Shown here: in pieces, positions 24,408 through 32,797 of the stretch
Numbering within the stretch: the first letter of the stretch is position 1
How the letters are laid out: the number at the start of each line of letters is the position of its first letter
Source of the DNA: Pseudomonas sp. JUb42
GTDB lineage: Bacteria; Pseudomonadota; Gammaproteobacteria; Pseudomonadales; Pseudomonadaceae
Direction: 5' to 3'
Length of the DNA: 64,000 bases
Assembly (NCBI RefSeq): GCF_024807945.1
Contig: NZ_JANUFD010000016.1
Coordinates: 1 to 64,000, forward strand
Position numbers and translations under genes: made by a program
Notes under the pieces: generated by a model
Seen by the model: the letters and a program-made list of their open reading frames with translations, nothing else
Database searches by the model: none
Told to the model about the DNA's origin: nothing

Positions 24408-24952
24408 GACTCAAGGCACCTGCGCAGGCGTTCCAGGCCCCGACGAATCCACGACTTTACCGAACCCAGCGGCGCCGCCAGGCGCTCGGCCAGATCGGCG
24501 TGGGAAAGGCCGTGGAAGTAGGCGATGACAATGGACTCGCGCTGCTTGTCCTCAAGGATCTCCAGGCAGCCTTGCAGGGCGCTGGCCTGGCGTTGGCTGT
24601 CGAGTTGATCATGGGCCGAAGGGCTGTCATCGAACAGCGCCATGGCCTGTTCATCGGTCAGCGGCAGTTCGCGATGTTTGCGCAGCTGATCGATTGCCAG
24701 GTTGCGAGTGATATTGATCATCCAGGTCATGGGCGCCGACAACGCGGCGTCGTAACGCGCAGCGTTGTGCCAGATACGCACAAAGGCTTCCTGCAACACC
24801 TCTTCGGCCAATTCGCGCCGGCCCATGCAGCGCAGGGCTACGGCAAACAGGCGTTGGCTGGACTGACGATAGAGGGTTTCAAAGGCGCGACGGTTGCCCA
24901 GCGAGCATTGGGCAAGCAACTGTCGGAGCTGATCGATATCGACTGCTGAAAT
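24404..24952 (-). CDS. ECF sigma factor (SigK-like)
   Basis: A sigma-70 family factor with region 2 (AFETLYRQSSQRLFAVALR, then AEEVLQEAFVRIWHNA) and region 4 (IAYFHGLSHADLAERLAAPL with its helix-turn-helix). The start is uncertain. The frame is open to 25057 with ATG codons at 25057 and 25039, but the residues before VVISAVDIDQL are Arg/Ser-rich and do not look like sigma sequence. An AGGAG is placed seven bases ahead of an ATT codon at 24952, which would give 182 residues; I chose that tentatively. It forms an operon with the anti-sigma gene by overlap. Confidence 0.85.
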   Translation of the reverse strand: MSAVDIDQLRQLLAQCSLGNRRAFETLYRQSSQRLFAVALRCMGRRELAEEVLQEAFVRIWHNAARYDAALSAPMTWMINITRNLAIDQLRKHRELPLTDEQAMALFDDSPSAHDQLDSQRQASALQGCLEILEDKQRESIVIAYFHGLSHADLAERLAAPLGSVKSWIRRGLERLRRCLES

Positions 24953-25122
24953 GACGACTCTCCTGTGTCGGGCCCGTGCGCTCGGGGAGCGCCGCAGGAA
25001 GGCAGAAGATAGATCAAGGCACGCGGATGTACCAGACATTGTCGAGGCCCGTTGCATGGGCGGGCAGATATTTGCCCGCGCTGGTCAAACACAGCTCAAT
25101 TGCTCGAGTTGAAAGGAAACTC

Positions 25123-25214
25123 TGTGGGAGCCGGCTGGCTGGCGATGGCGGTGGTTCAGTCGCTGACGTCATTGCGAGCGCTTCGCACTCGATCGCCACC
25201 AAGGCGGCTCCCAC
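25123..25214. repeat. Inverted repeat, GGAGCCGGCTGGCTGGCGAT family
   Basis: Arms TGTGGGAGCCGGCTGGCTGG and the complement ending in GGCGGCTCCCAC, with an inner GAGCGCTTCGCACTCGATCG segment. A second member lies at 35351-35443. It separates the sigma operon from the acyltransferase gene. Confidence 0.85.
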
Positions 25215-25279
25215 GAGTCATGCGCTGTGATCGCCTTTATCCATACGCAAGAGACAAACAAACAGATGCAGCCAGCCGA

Positions 25280-26173
25280 TCAACGGCCAGGCGTTTCATT
25301 GACCAAGGCGGTAATCCGCGCATCCTTTTCCTGCCACAGCTGATTGACCCAGGCCTGGACCTTGCTGCGCAGTTGCGGATTGCTTTCGTAGTCTCCCGCC
25401 CAGAGCGCCGGGTCGAGGGTATGGGTGCGGATATCGATGATCACCCGCGGTACGCGCCCGCAGAGCAGGTCCCAGAACCCCGGCTTGCGTGCTCCCGGAT
25501 AGACCACGGTGACATCGAGCAGGGCATCGAGCTGCGCGCCCATGGCCGCCAGGACAAACGCCACGCCCCCGGCCTTGGGCTTGAGCAGATGTACATAGGG
25601 CGATTGTTGTTGATCGTGCTTGGCCTGGGTAAAGCGGGTGCCTTCCAGGTAGTTGACCACGGTCACCGGCTGGCGCTTGAACAGCTCGCAGGCGGCCTTG
25701 GTAATTTCCAGGTCCTGGCCCTTGAGCTCTGGGTGCCGCTCCAGAAACGCCTTGCTGTAGCGCTTCATGAACGGGTAGTCCAGCCCCCACCAGGCCAGGC
25801 CCAGGAACGGCACCCAGATCAGTTCTTTCTTGAGGAAGAATTTGAAGAACGGCGTGCGCCGGTTCAGGACCTGAATCAACGCCGGGATATCGACCCAGGA
25901 CTGATGGTTGCTGACCACCAGATACGAGGTGTCCCGACGCAGGCCGTCTGCGCCGCGGATATCCCAGCGGGTCGGCAGGAACGCCTTGAAGATCAGTTTG
26001 TTGATTTCAGCCCAGGTCTCGGCAATCCACATCACTGCCCAGGAAATTCGATCACGCATGCGTCCCTTGAACAACAACTTGAGCAGCGCGAATACCAGCA
26101 GCGGGCCAATCAGGGTCAGGGTATTGAGCAACAGCAGCAGCGCAACGAAACAACCGGTCAGCAGGTGACGCAT
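25280..26173 (-). CDS. Membrane acyltransferase, PlsC family (YihG-like)
   Basis: A 297-residue 1-acyl-glycerol-3-phosphate-acyltransferase-type protein. One hydrophobic segment fills residues 5-30, and the catalytic HX4D box follows as NHQSWVD near residue 91. The second conserved block is EGTRFT. The long insertion and C-terminal WQEKDARI end resemble the E. coli YihG/YihY-neighbour group, which shapes phospholipid acyl composition. The ATG at 26173 is preferred over a start 20 codons upstream because the hydrophobic helix then lies at the usual distance. It is transcribed divergently from the gene at 26350. Confidence 0.88.
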   Translation of the reverse strand: MRHLLTGCFVALLLLLNTLTLIGPLLVFALLKLLFKGRMRDRISWAVMWIAETWAEINKLIFKAFLPTRWDIRGADGLRRDTSYLVVSNHQSWVDIPALIQVLNRRTPFFKFFLKKELIWVPFLGLAWWGLDYPFMKRYSKAFLERHPELKGQDLEITKAACELFKRQPVTVVNYLEGTRFTQAKHDQQQSPYVHLLKPKAGGVAFVLAAMGAQLDALLDVTVVYPGARKPGFWDLLCGRVPRVIIDIRTHTLDPALWAGDYESNPQLRSKVQAWVNQLWQEKDARITALVNETPGR

Positions 26174-26349
26174 AGAACACTCAATACAAGGCAAAAGGCC
26201 CGCAATGATAAAGATCCGCGCCGCCAACGCCAAACCCGGCGGTCGTGAATGAATGTGTAAGTTTGTGACTCTTTATGTATAGAACAGACGAACGATTGCC
26301 CCGCGCGCAGTCTAAAATCCCGCCCGTACTGCCATTTAGGAACCTCTGC

Positions 26350-26850
26350 ATGAAATCGATTCTGGCGCTGTCGGCGCTGTTGGCCTTGCCGGTCATGGCC
26401 GCCGAGCCGACCTTGTATGGCCGCTTCGAATACATTGGTGTGCCGGAAGTCGATGCGACCTTCCAGGCCAAGATGGACACCGGCGCGCTGACCGCTTCGC
26501 TGTCGGCCAAGGACATCCAGCTGTTCCAGCGTGATGGTGAGGACTGGGTGCGTTTCCGCCTGGCCACCAAGGACGCCGATAACAAGGTCTTCGAGCACAA
26601 GGTAGCGCGGATCAGCAAGATCAAGGGCCGCTCCGACGGCGAAGAGGAAGACGAAGTCATCGACCCGACCAAGCGCCCGGTGGTGGAGCTGGAACTGTGC
26701 CTGGGCAACCAGAAGCACACCGTCGAGGTCAATCTGGTCGACCGCAGCCACTTCAACTATCCGCTGCTGATCGGGGTCAAGGCGTTGCGCGAGTTCAATG
26801 CCGCGGTCAACCCGGCACGGCGCTTTACCGCCGACAAACCGGATTGCTGA
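26350..26850 (+). CDS. Retropepsin-like periplasmic protein (RimK/LysX C-terminal family)
   Basis: A 166-residue protein with a signal peptide (MKSILALSALLALPVMA, cleavage after AA-E). The mature part is the DUF/Zn_protease family once called ATP-dependent zinc protease, now seen as retropepsin-like: a single DTG triad in KMDTGALTASL near residue 43 and a hydrophobic LLIGVKALREF near the end. These proteins are expected to dimerise to form the aspartic active site. The ATG at 26350 is set by the signal peptide. It precedes creB by 59 bases. Confidence 0.85.
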   Translation: MKSILALSALLALPVMAAEPTLYGRFEYIGVPEVDATFQAKMDTGALTASLSAKDIQLFQRDGEDWVRFRLATKDADNKVFEHKVARISKIKGRSDGEEEDEVIDPTKRPVVELELCLGNQKHTVEVNLVDRSHFNYPLLIGVKALREFNAAVNPARRFTADKPDC

Positions 26851-26909
26851 TTGACGCCCGGGCCCGACATCCGGCACCTTGCGGCCTTCCATTGCCGGGC
26901 CTGGATGCC

Positions 26910-27590
26910 ATGCCGCATATCCTGATTGTCGAAGACGAAGCCGCGATTGCCGACACCCTGATCTACGCGCTGCAAAGCGACGGTTTCACCACGACCTGGC
27001 TGACCCTGGGCCTGGCCGCCGTGGAGCATCAGCGCGCAATGCCTGCTGACCTGATCATTCTCGATGTCGGCCTGCCGGACATCACCGGTTTCGAAACCTG
27101 CAAGCAACTGCGCCGCTTCAGCGAAGTGCCGGTGATGTTTCTCAGCGCCCGCAGTGAAGAGATCGACCGGGTCGTGGGCCTGGAAATCGGCGCCGATGAT
27201 TATGTGGTCAAGCCGTTCAGCCCGCGCGAAGTGACGGCGCGGGTGCGGGCAATTCTCAAACGCCTGCTGCCACGCACCGAAGCTGCGTCTGCCAGCGAGC
27301 TGTTTGGCATCGATCGGGAGCGGGTGCAGATCACTTATCGCGGCCAATTGCTGAGCCTGACCCGCCATGAATTTCGCCTGATGCAAAGCCTGCTGGAACA
27401 GCCCGAGCGAGTGTTCAGCCGCGAACAATTGCTCGATGCGCTGGGCACTGCCGCCGATGCCGGATACGAGCGCAGCATCGACAGCCACATCAAGAGCCTG
27501 CGTGCCAAGCTGCGCCTGATCGCTCCTGACGCCGAGCCGATCCAGACCCATCGCGGCCTCGGCTACAGCTACAGCCCGAGCCACAGCTGA
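26910..27590 (+). CDS. creB: Response regulator CreB
   Basis: A 226-residue OmpR-type regulator: receiver domain with acidic pair VEDEAA (residues 7-12), phospho-acceptor Asp in LIILDVGLPDITGFE (residue 51), the conserved Lys of VVKPFSP, and a C-terminal winged helix (LTRHEFRLMQSLLEQP). It is paired with the CreC kinase, overlapping it by one base. In pseudomonads CreBC responds to cell-wall stress and controls creD and beta-lactam resistance traits. Confidence 0.93.
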   Translation: MPHILIVEDEAAIADTLIYALQSDGFTTTWLTLGLAAVEHQRAMPADLIILDVGLPDITGFETCKQLRRFSEVPVMFLSARSEEIDRVVGLEIGADDYVVKPFSPREVTARVRAILKRLLPRTEAASASELFGIDRERVQITYRGQLLSLTRHEFRLMQSLLEQPERVFSREQLLDALGTAADAGYERSIDSHIKSLRAKLRLIAPDAEPIQTHRGLGYSYSPSHS

Positions 27591-29008
27591 TGCCCCTGAG
27601 CATCCGGATCTTCCTCGTCTATGCCGTGTTCATAGCCCTGACCGGCTATTTCGTGCTCAGTACAGTGATGAAGGAAGTACGCCCCGGCGTGCGCCAGTCG
27701 ACGGAAGAAACCCTGGTCGATACCGCCAACCTGCTGGCAGAAATCATCCACGACGACGTCAAGGGCGGCACCCTGAGCCAGAGCCGCCTGCCGGACGCGC
27801 TCAAGGCTTACGGTCTGCGCCAGCCAGCGGCGAAGATCTGGGGTCTGCAGAAGAATCAGGTGAATAACCGAATCTACGTCACCGATGCCAAGGGCATTGT
27901 GCTGCTCGACTCCAGCGGCCTGGCGGTGGGGCAGGATTACTCGCGCTGGAACGACGTCTACCTGACTCTGCGCGGCGAATACGGCGCCCGCTCGACCCGC
28001 AGCGATCCGGATAATCCGGAGTCCTCGGTGATGCATGTGGGGGCGCCGATCCGCGATGACGGCAAGATCATCGGTGTCGTGACCGTGGCCAAGCCCAACA
28101 GCTCATTGCAGCCCTACGTCGACCGTGCCGAACACCGTCTGTTGTTGTACGGCGCAGGTCTGGTGATTCTCGGTTTGCTGTTTGGCGCACTGCTGTCGTG
28201 GTGGCTGGGCAAGGCATTGCGTCGCCTGACCGGCTATGCCCAGGCGGTCAGCGAGGGCCGGCGCGCCGAGCTGCCGCACTATCGTGGCGGGGAGCTTGAG
28301 CAGTTGTCGGCGGCGGTGGAGCACATGCGCACGCAGCTGGAAGGCAAGGCTTACGTCGAGCGCTATGTGCATACCCTGACCCACGAACTGAAAAGCCCTC
28401 TGGCGGCCATTCGCGGCGCCGCCGAGCTGTTGCAGGACGATATGCCCGCCGAGCAGCGCCAGCGCTTCGTCAGCAATATCAGCAGCGAAAGTGCCCGTGT
28501 GCAGCAATTGATCGAGCGTCTGCTGAACCTGGCAATGGTCGAACAACGCCAGGGTCTGGAAGAGCAGGTGGCGGTGCTTCTGGCAGCGTTGGTGGATGAT
28601 CTGCTCAGCACCCGCAGCGCACGGATCGAGCGGCTGAATCTGCAAGTGGAGTTACTGATCGACAACGACCTGACGATCACCGGCGAGCGCTTCCTGCTGC
28701 GTCAGGCCATCGCCAACCTGCTGGAGAACGCCCTGGACTTTACCCCGCCGGGCGGCACTCTGCGTTTCGGCGCAGAACGCAGCGGCGGGCAAGTCCGCTT
28801 TACCCTGTTCAACACCGCCGAAGCCATCCCCGACTATGCCCTGCCGCGCCTGAGCGAACGCTTCTACTCCCTGCCGCGCCCGGCGACCGGGCGTAAAAGC
28901 ACGGGGCTGGGGCTGAATTTTGTCGAGGAAGTCGTGCAGCTGCATGGGGGGCAGTTGAGTATCAGTAATGTTGAGCAAGGCGTTTTGGTCACCCTGCTGA
29001 TTCCGTGA
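27590..29008 (+). CDS. creC: Sensor histidine kinase CreC
   Basis: Membrane kinase of 472 residues. A first helix lies at residues 6-26 and a second at about 184-204; between them is an extracytoplasmic sensor domain with GVVTVAKPNSS. HAMP follows, then the H box HTLTHELKSPLAAIRG with the phospho-acceptor His. The ATP site is seen as the N box LLENALDFTPPGG and the G box STGLGLNFVEE. It is translated directly after creB, which it phosphorylates. Confidence 0.93.
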   Translation: MPLSIRIFLVYAVFIALTGYFVLSTVMKEVRPGVRQSTEETLVDTANLLAEIIHDDVKGGTLSQSRLPDALKAYGLRQPAAKIWGLQKNQVNNRIYVTDAKGIVLLDSSGLAVGQDYSRWNDVYLTLRGEYGARSTRSDPDNPESSVMHVGAPIRDDGKIIGVVTVAKPNSSLQPYVDRAEHRLLLYGAGLVILGLLFGALLSWWLGKALRRLTGYAQAVSEGRRAELPHYRGGELEQLSAAVEHMRTQLEGKAYVERYVHTLTHELKSPLAAIRGAAELLQDDMPAEQRQRFVSNISSESARVQQLIERLLNLAMVEQRQGLEEQVAVLLAALVDDLLSTRSARIERLNLQVELLIDNDLTITGERFLLRQAIANLLENALDFTPPGGTLRFGAERSGGQVRFTLFNTAEAIPDYALPRLSERFYSLPRPATGRKSTGLGLNFVEEVVQLHGGQLSISNVEQGVLVTLLIP

Positions 29009-29052
29009 CTCTCCGTCCGTTGGAGCGAGGGCTACGGGTCCGCGCGGGCAAT

Positions 29053-29078
29053 TCCCACACAATCCCCACATTCCCCCC
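29053..29078 (+). promoter_or_regulatory. Possible CreB-binding repeats upstream of creD
   Basis: The creC-creD gap has CCCACA twice, 11 bases apart, inside TTCCCACACAATCCCCACAT. This is a loose match to the CreB box TTCAC-N6-TTCAC. It lies about 60-80 bases before the creD start, where an activator site would fit. Confidence 0.3.
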
Positions 29079-29134
29079 ATAAACCCCCCACACAGCTTTC
29101 GCAGACTCTGCCTATCAAAAACAGGGAGAGTCCC

Positions 29135-30514
29135 ATGAATCGCAGTCTGACTATAAAACTGGGAATGATCGCGCTCCTGATCATTCTGTTGCTGGTGCCG
29201 TTGATGATGATCGACGGCATGATCGGTGATCGCCAGGCCCGGCGTGACGGCGTGCTGGAGGATATAGCCCGCAGTTCCAGCTACAGCCAGCAACTGAGCG
29301 GGCCGCTGTTGGTGGTGCCTTTTCGCAAGACCGTGCAGATCTGGAAGACCAACGCACAAACCAATGAGCGCTACCAGGAAGTGGCTCAGGAACGCGGTTT
29401 TTTGTACTTCCTGCCGGACAAATTCAAGCTCAATGGCAAGGTCAATACCGAGCGGCGTTCGCGGGGTATCTACGAGGCCCGGCTGTTCCACACCGACAAC
29501 ACCATCGAGGGGCATTTCGAGCTGCCGCAGTACTTGGGCATCACCGAAGACTTCGACAGCTACCAGTTCGATCAGCCGTACCTGTCGGTGGGGATCAGCG
29601 ATATTCGTGGCATCGAGAAAAGCTTGAAGTTGAACCTCGACGACCAGGAGGTGGATTTTGTCCCGGGCTCGCGCCTGGAGTGGCTGGGCGAAGGTGTCAG
29701 CGCCAATCTGCCGTTTATGGATGGCAAGCGCGCCAGGCATTTGAATTTCGCGTTCAACCTCCTGCTGCAAGGCACCGGGCAATTCAAGGTTACCCCTGTG
29801 GGGAAAACCAGCGAAGTGGTGCTGAACGCGGATTGGCCGCACCCGAGCTTTATCGGCAGTTATCTGCCAACCCGCCGGGAGATATCTGACACGGGCTTCA
29901 GCGCCAGTTGGCAGACCTCGTTCTTTTCCACCAACCTGGAAGAGGCCCTGACGCGCTGTCATGAAGCCGCCCCCTGCGCGGAGTTGAGCAATCGCAGTTT
30001 CGGCGTGAGTTTTATCGAGCCGGTTGACCAGTACCTGAAAAGCGACCGGGCGATCAAATATGCCCTGCTGTTCATTGGCCTGACCTTCGCCGGCTTCTTC
30101 CTCTTCGAAGTGCTGAAAAACATGGCCGTGCACCCGATCCAATATGCCTTGGTCGGGGTTTCGCTGGCGTTCTTCTACCTGTTGCTGCTGTCGATGTCCG
30201 AGCACATTGGTTTTGCCCTGGCCTACCTGCTGTCGGCGACCGCCTGTGTGTTGCTGATCGGCTTCTATGTCTGCCATGTGCTGCGCAGCGTGCAGCATGG
30301 ACTGGGCTTTACGGCGGGGCTGGCGGCGCTGTATGCCCTGCTCTATGGCCTGTTGGGTGCTGAAGACTATGCGCTGCTGATGGGCTCGTTGCTGCTGTTC
30401 GGCCTGCTCGGTGTGTTCATGATCGTCACCCGCAAGCTCGACTGGTACGGCGTGGCCCTGGCTAAACCGGCCAAGCCTGTGGAGTTCAAGATCGAGGAGA
30501 CCGTCCATGAGTAG
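29135..30514 (+). CDS. creD: Inner membrane protein CreD
   Basis: A 459-residue polytopic protein of the CreD family. One N-terminal helix (residues 6-27, KLGMIALLIILLLVPLMMI) is followed by a large extracytoplasmic domain and then about six helices in the last 170 residues. Family marks include GMIGDRQARRDGVLEDIARS and FIEPVDQYLKSDRAIKYALL. Its expression is the usual read-out of CreBC. The start follows GGGAGAGTCCC. A 127-base gap after creC carries the possible CreB repeats. Confidence 0.93.
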   Translation: MNRSLTIKLGMIALLIILLLVPLMMIDGMIGDRQARRDGVLEDIARSSSYSQQLSGPLLVVPFRKTVQIWKTNAQTNERYQEVAQERGFLYFLPDKFKLNGKVNTERRSRGIYEARLFHTDNTIEGHFELPQYLGITEDFDSYQFDQPYLSVGISDIRGIEKSLKLNLDDQEVDFVPGSRLEWLGEGVSANLPFMDGKRARHLNFAFNLLLQGTGQFKVTPVGKTSEVVLNADWPHPSFIGSYLPTRREISDTGFSASWQTSFFSTNLEEALTRCHEAAPCAELSNRSFGVSFIEPVDQYLKSDRAIKYALLFIGLTFAGFFLFEVLKNMAVHPIQYALVGVSLAFFYLLLLSMSEHIGFALAYLLSATACVLLIGFYVCHVLRSVQHGLGFTAGLAALYALLYGLLGAEDYALLMGSLLLFGLLGVFMIVTRKLDWYGVALAKPAKPVEFKIEETVHE

Positions 30515-30632
30515 GTGGCTGGGGACGCGGGAGGATCAGGATATGGCTGCGCGGTTGATTGCGCAGATTGCCCAGTTGTTTCCAGTGTTCTGTGCGGGTG
30601 GATTCGGTGCAGGCGAATGTGTAAGCGAGTTG

Positions 30633-30724
30633 CGTGGGAGCGAATTCATTCGCGAAGAGGCCATTGCATCAAACACATTTCTGTCGTCTGACATAACGCC
30701 TTCGCGGATGAATCCGCTCCCACA
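30633..30724. repeat. REP pair, GAATTCATTCGCGAAG family
   Basis: Arms GTGGGAGCGAATTCATTCGC and TTCGCGGATGAATCCGCTCC, between the convergent creD and glutathione transferase genes. A small open frame reading through it (30507-30758) is not credible as a gene. Confidence 0.9.
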
Positions 30725-30759
30725 GTATCAGCTCCCACAACTCAGCTTTCGTCGGTAGA

Positions 30760-31389
30760 TCAAACCGGAGGCTGTGTCGCCCACATCGACGGGCGCTGGC
30801 TGACGTCGGCGTACCAGTTGGCCAGGCGCGGGTAGCTGCTGCGCCAGCCGAGGTCGGGCTGGCGCAAGTCCAGGTAGCCCAGCGCGCAGGCCACGCCGAT
30901 GGCGGCGATGTCGAAGTGGGTGCCGAGTTCGGTGATGGCATCGGTGTCGAAGTAGGCCAGGGTGCGCTGGATTTTTTCGTGCTGATTGTCCAGCCATAGT
31001 TCCCAGTGCTTGTCTGCGGGGCGCAGAAAGGTCTCATAACGGATCAGCACGGCAGCATCGAGTACGGCATCGGCCAAGGAGGCCAGGGTCAGGCGCCGCC
31101 AGCGCGCCGAACCCGAACGCGGGATCAGTGGGGTGCCGTTGTGATGGTGATCGAGGTAGTCGAGGATCACCCGGCTGTCATGGATGACATTGCCGTCGGC
31201 CAGGCGTAGGGCCGGGATCTTGCCGGCGGGGTTGTCCTGATTGAGGTCTTCGACGGGGTTGACTGGTGTAACCGGGGTCGGCAACAGGATCACCTTGTCC
31301 AGTTGTCCGGTCTCGTGGAGCAGGACCAATACCTTGCGGGCAAAGGGCGAAGCCGCGTTGAAGTGCAACGTCATGTCGGTATTGATCAT
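30760..31389 (-). CDS. Glutathione S-transferase
   Basis: A 209-residue cytosolic GST. The thioredoxin-like N-terminal half has FNAASPFARKVLVLLHE (residues 10-26), with the Ser of the catalytic region, and the glutathione-binding block PAGKIPALRLADGNVIHDS. The C-terminal half is all helix, with FDIAAIGVACALGYLDLR. The ATG at 31389 follows a perfect GGAGG. The substrate is unknown. It is a single gene between a REP pair and the iron-uptake operon. Confidence 0.92.
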   Translation of the reverse strand: MINTDMTLHFNAASPFARKVLVLLHETGQLDKVILLPTPVTPVNPVEDLNQDNPAGKIPALRLADGNVIHDSRVILDYLDHHHNGTPLIPRSGSARWRRLTLASLADAVLDAAVLIRYETFLRPADKHWELWLDNQHEKIQRTLAYFDTDAITELGTHFDIAAIGVACALGYLDLRQPDLGWRSSYPRLANWYADVSQRPSMWATQPPV

Positions 31390-31453
31390 GGAGCCTCCTG
31401 GAGTCGAACAGGCCCATAGACTAGTCAGGGCACCGCTCGTCTGCAATCTCCAG

Positions 31454-31636
31454 TTACGACAGCTTTTTGCGCGTCAACAAACCCTTCAGGCTCACCGCCG
31501 TGGAGATGCCCATGGCCAGCCATGACAGCGCATCCCAGGCGCCATCACCGAGCAGGGCGGCGAACAGCCCGGCCAGGGTCAGCACGGCAATGGCTGTGGG
31601 CGCGGCGAAGACTTTCCAGAAGGTCGAGTTCTTCAT
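31454..31636 (-). CDS. Small two-helix membrane protein of the PepSY operon
   Basis: A 60-residue protein with two hydrophobic segments (about residues 9-28 and 35-52) and a basic end (LLTRKKLS). Its ATG overlaps the stop of the upstream PepSY gene in an ATGA arrangement, so it is surely translated with it. Tiny proteins in this position are common in pseudomonad siderophore-reductase operons, and it may assist the PepSY protein. I know no tested function. Confidence 0.75.
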   Translation of the reverse strand: MKNSTFWKVFAAPTAIAVLTLAGLFAALLGDGAWDALSWLAMGISTAVSLKGLLTRKKLS

Positions 31637-32733
31637 GCCTTCACCCGCCGCCGCACCCACCACAGGTACAGGCCGCTGCCGAGCACAAGGATGGTCAGCA
31701 CATCCAGCGCCGCCCAGAGTATCTGCATCGGCAGGCCGCCGTAGTCACCGAAGTGCAAGGGTTGCGACAGGCCCAGCGCGTCCATGTACCAGGGGCGCTC
31801 GACCACGGCCGTGAGCTTGAGGTTACTGGCGTCGATCAACACCGGCGTAAGCAGGTGTGAGGTGAGCTGGCTGGCGCCTTTCATGAACACTGCGTAGTGA
31901 TGCTCGCTGGACAGCAGGGTGCCGGGGAAGGCGATGAAGTCGGCCTGCATGCCCGGTGCTGCTGTTTCTGCGAGCTTCAACAGATCCGCAGCCTGCGCCC
32001 GTTGGGTCAGGGGCGGGGCGTCGCGATAGGGCGCGATCATTGCCGCCAGGCTGTCGTTGCGCCAGGAGGTGATCAGCAGGTCGGCGCAAGCGTTGATTAC
32101 CCCGGTCAGGCCCACCACCAGCGCCCAGCTCAGGGTGACGGCGCCAATCAGGTTATGCAGGTCGAGCCAGCGGATGCGCGTGGATTTCTCCGGGCGCACG
32201 GTGGCGAACGGCAGGCGACGCATGAAGGGCGCGTAGAGCACGATCCCCGAGACAATCGCGAGGACGAACATCAGGCCCATGAAGGCCAGCAGCAGTTTGC
32301 CCGGCAGCCCGGCGTACATGTCCACATGCAGGCGCAGCATGACCATCATGAAGCCACCATTGGCCGAAGGCATTTCCAGAGCCTCACCGGTACGGGCATC
32401 GAGCATGAAGGTGTGGGACGAGTTGGGCTCGGTGCCCGGTGTGGCGGCCATGATGGCCATCACGCCATTGGGTTCGTCTTCTTCCCAGGCGAAATACTGC
32501 ATGGCTTCACCGGGCCGGTGCGCCTCGGCAGCCTTGATCAGTTGGTCCAGGTTCAGGCGTGGAGCGTCGGCGGGCATCGCCTTGAACTGCGGCGCGTTAC
32601 CCAGCAGGTGGTCGATCTGATGATGAAAGATCAACGGCAGGCCGGTCAGTGCCAGCATGAGCAGAAACAGGGTGCAGATCAGGCTGGTCCAGGTGTGGAT
32701 CGCGGACCAGCGCCGGATAGTCTGGCTTTTCAT
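31633..32733 (-). CDS. PepSY-domain inner membrane protein (FoxB-like)
   Basis: A 366-residue protein with four membrane helices: residues 15-37, about 145-166, 192-215 and 337-358. The PepSY-associated TM signature is IHTWTSLICTLFLLMLALTG, and conserved His residues (H13, H135, H195) could bind haem. Such proteins next to siderophore receptors, for example FoxB of P. aeruginosa, reduce or release iron from the siderophore at the inner membrane. It lies 65 bases downstream of the receptor gene with a hairpin between, and is coupled to the small protein that follows. Confidence 0.85.
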   Translation of the reverse strand: MKSQTIRRWSAIHTWTSLICTLFLLMLALTGLPLIFHHQIDHLLGNAPQFKAMPADAPRLNLDQLIKAAEAHRPGEAMQYFAWEEDEPNGVMAIMAATPGTEPNSSHTFMLDARTGEALEMPSANGGFMMVMLRLHVDMYAGLPGKLLLAFMGLMFVLAIVSGIVLYAPFMRRLPFATVRPEKSTRIRWLDLHNLIGAVTLSWALVVGLTGVINACADLLITSWRNDSLAAMIAPYRDAPPLTQRAQAADLLKLAETAAPGMQADFIAFPGTLLSSEHHYAVFMKGASQLTSHLLTPVLIDASNLKLTAVVERPWYMDALGLSQPLHFGDYGGLPMQILWAALDVLTILVLGSGLYLWWVRRRVKA

Positions 32734-32754
32734 AGCATTTTCCAGAAAGCCAAA

Positions 32755-32776
32755 GGCCGCTGATCACGCAGCGGCC
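32755..32776 (-). terminator. Hairpin between receptor and PepSY genes
   Basis: GGCCGCTG-ATCACG-CAGCGGCC forms an eight-pair GC stem, followed on the minus strand by a T-rich but not pure U-run. It may partly end receptor transcription, lowering expression of the downstream reductase. Confidence 0.5.
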
Positions 32777-32797
32777 CTCGGATTGACTCGGTGTTTC

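Noticed and set aside
28652..30508. A 618-codon frame opposite creD and the end of creC
   Set aside because: Gln/His-rich shadow that spans two real genes and their gap.
30507..30758. An 83-codon frame overlapping the creD stop codon
   Set aside because: Most of it reads through a REP pair, and it shows no family similarity.
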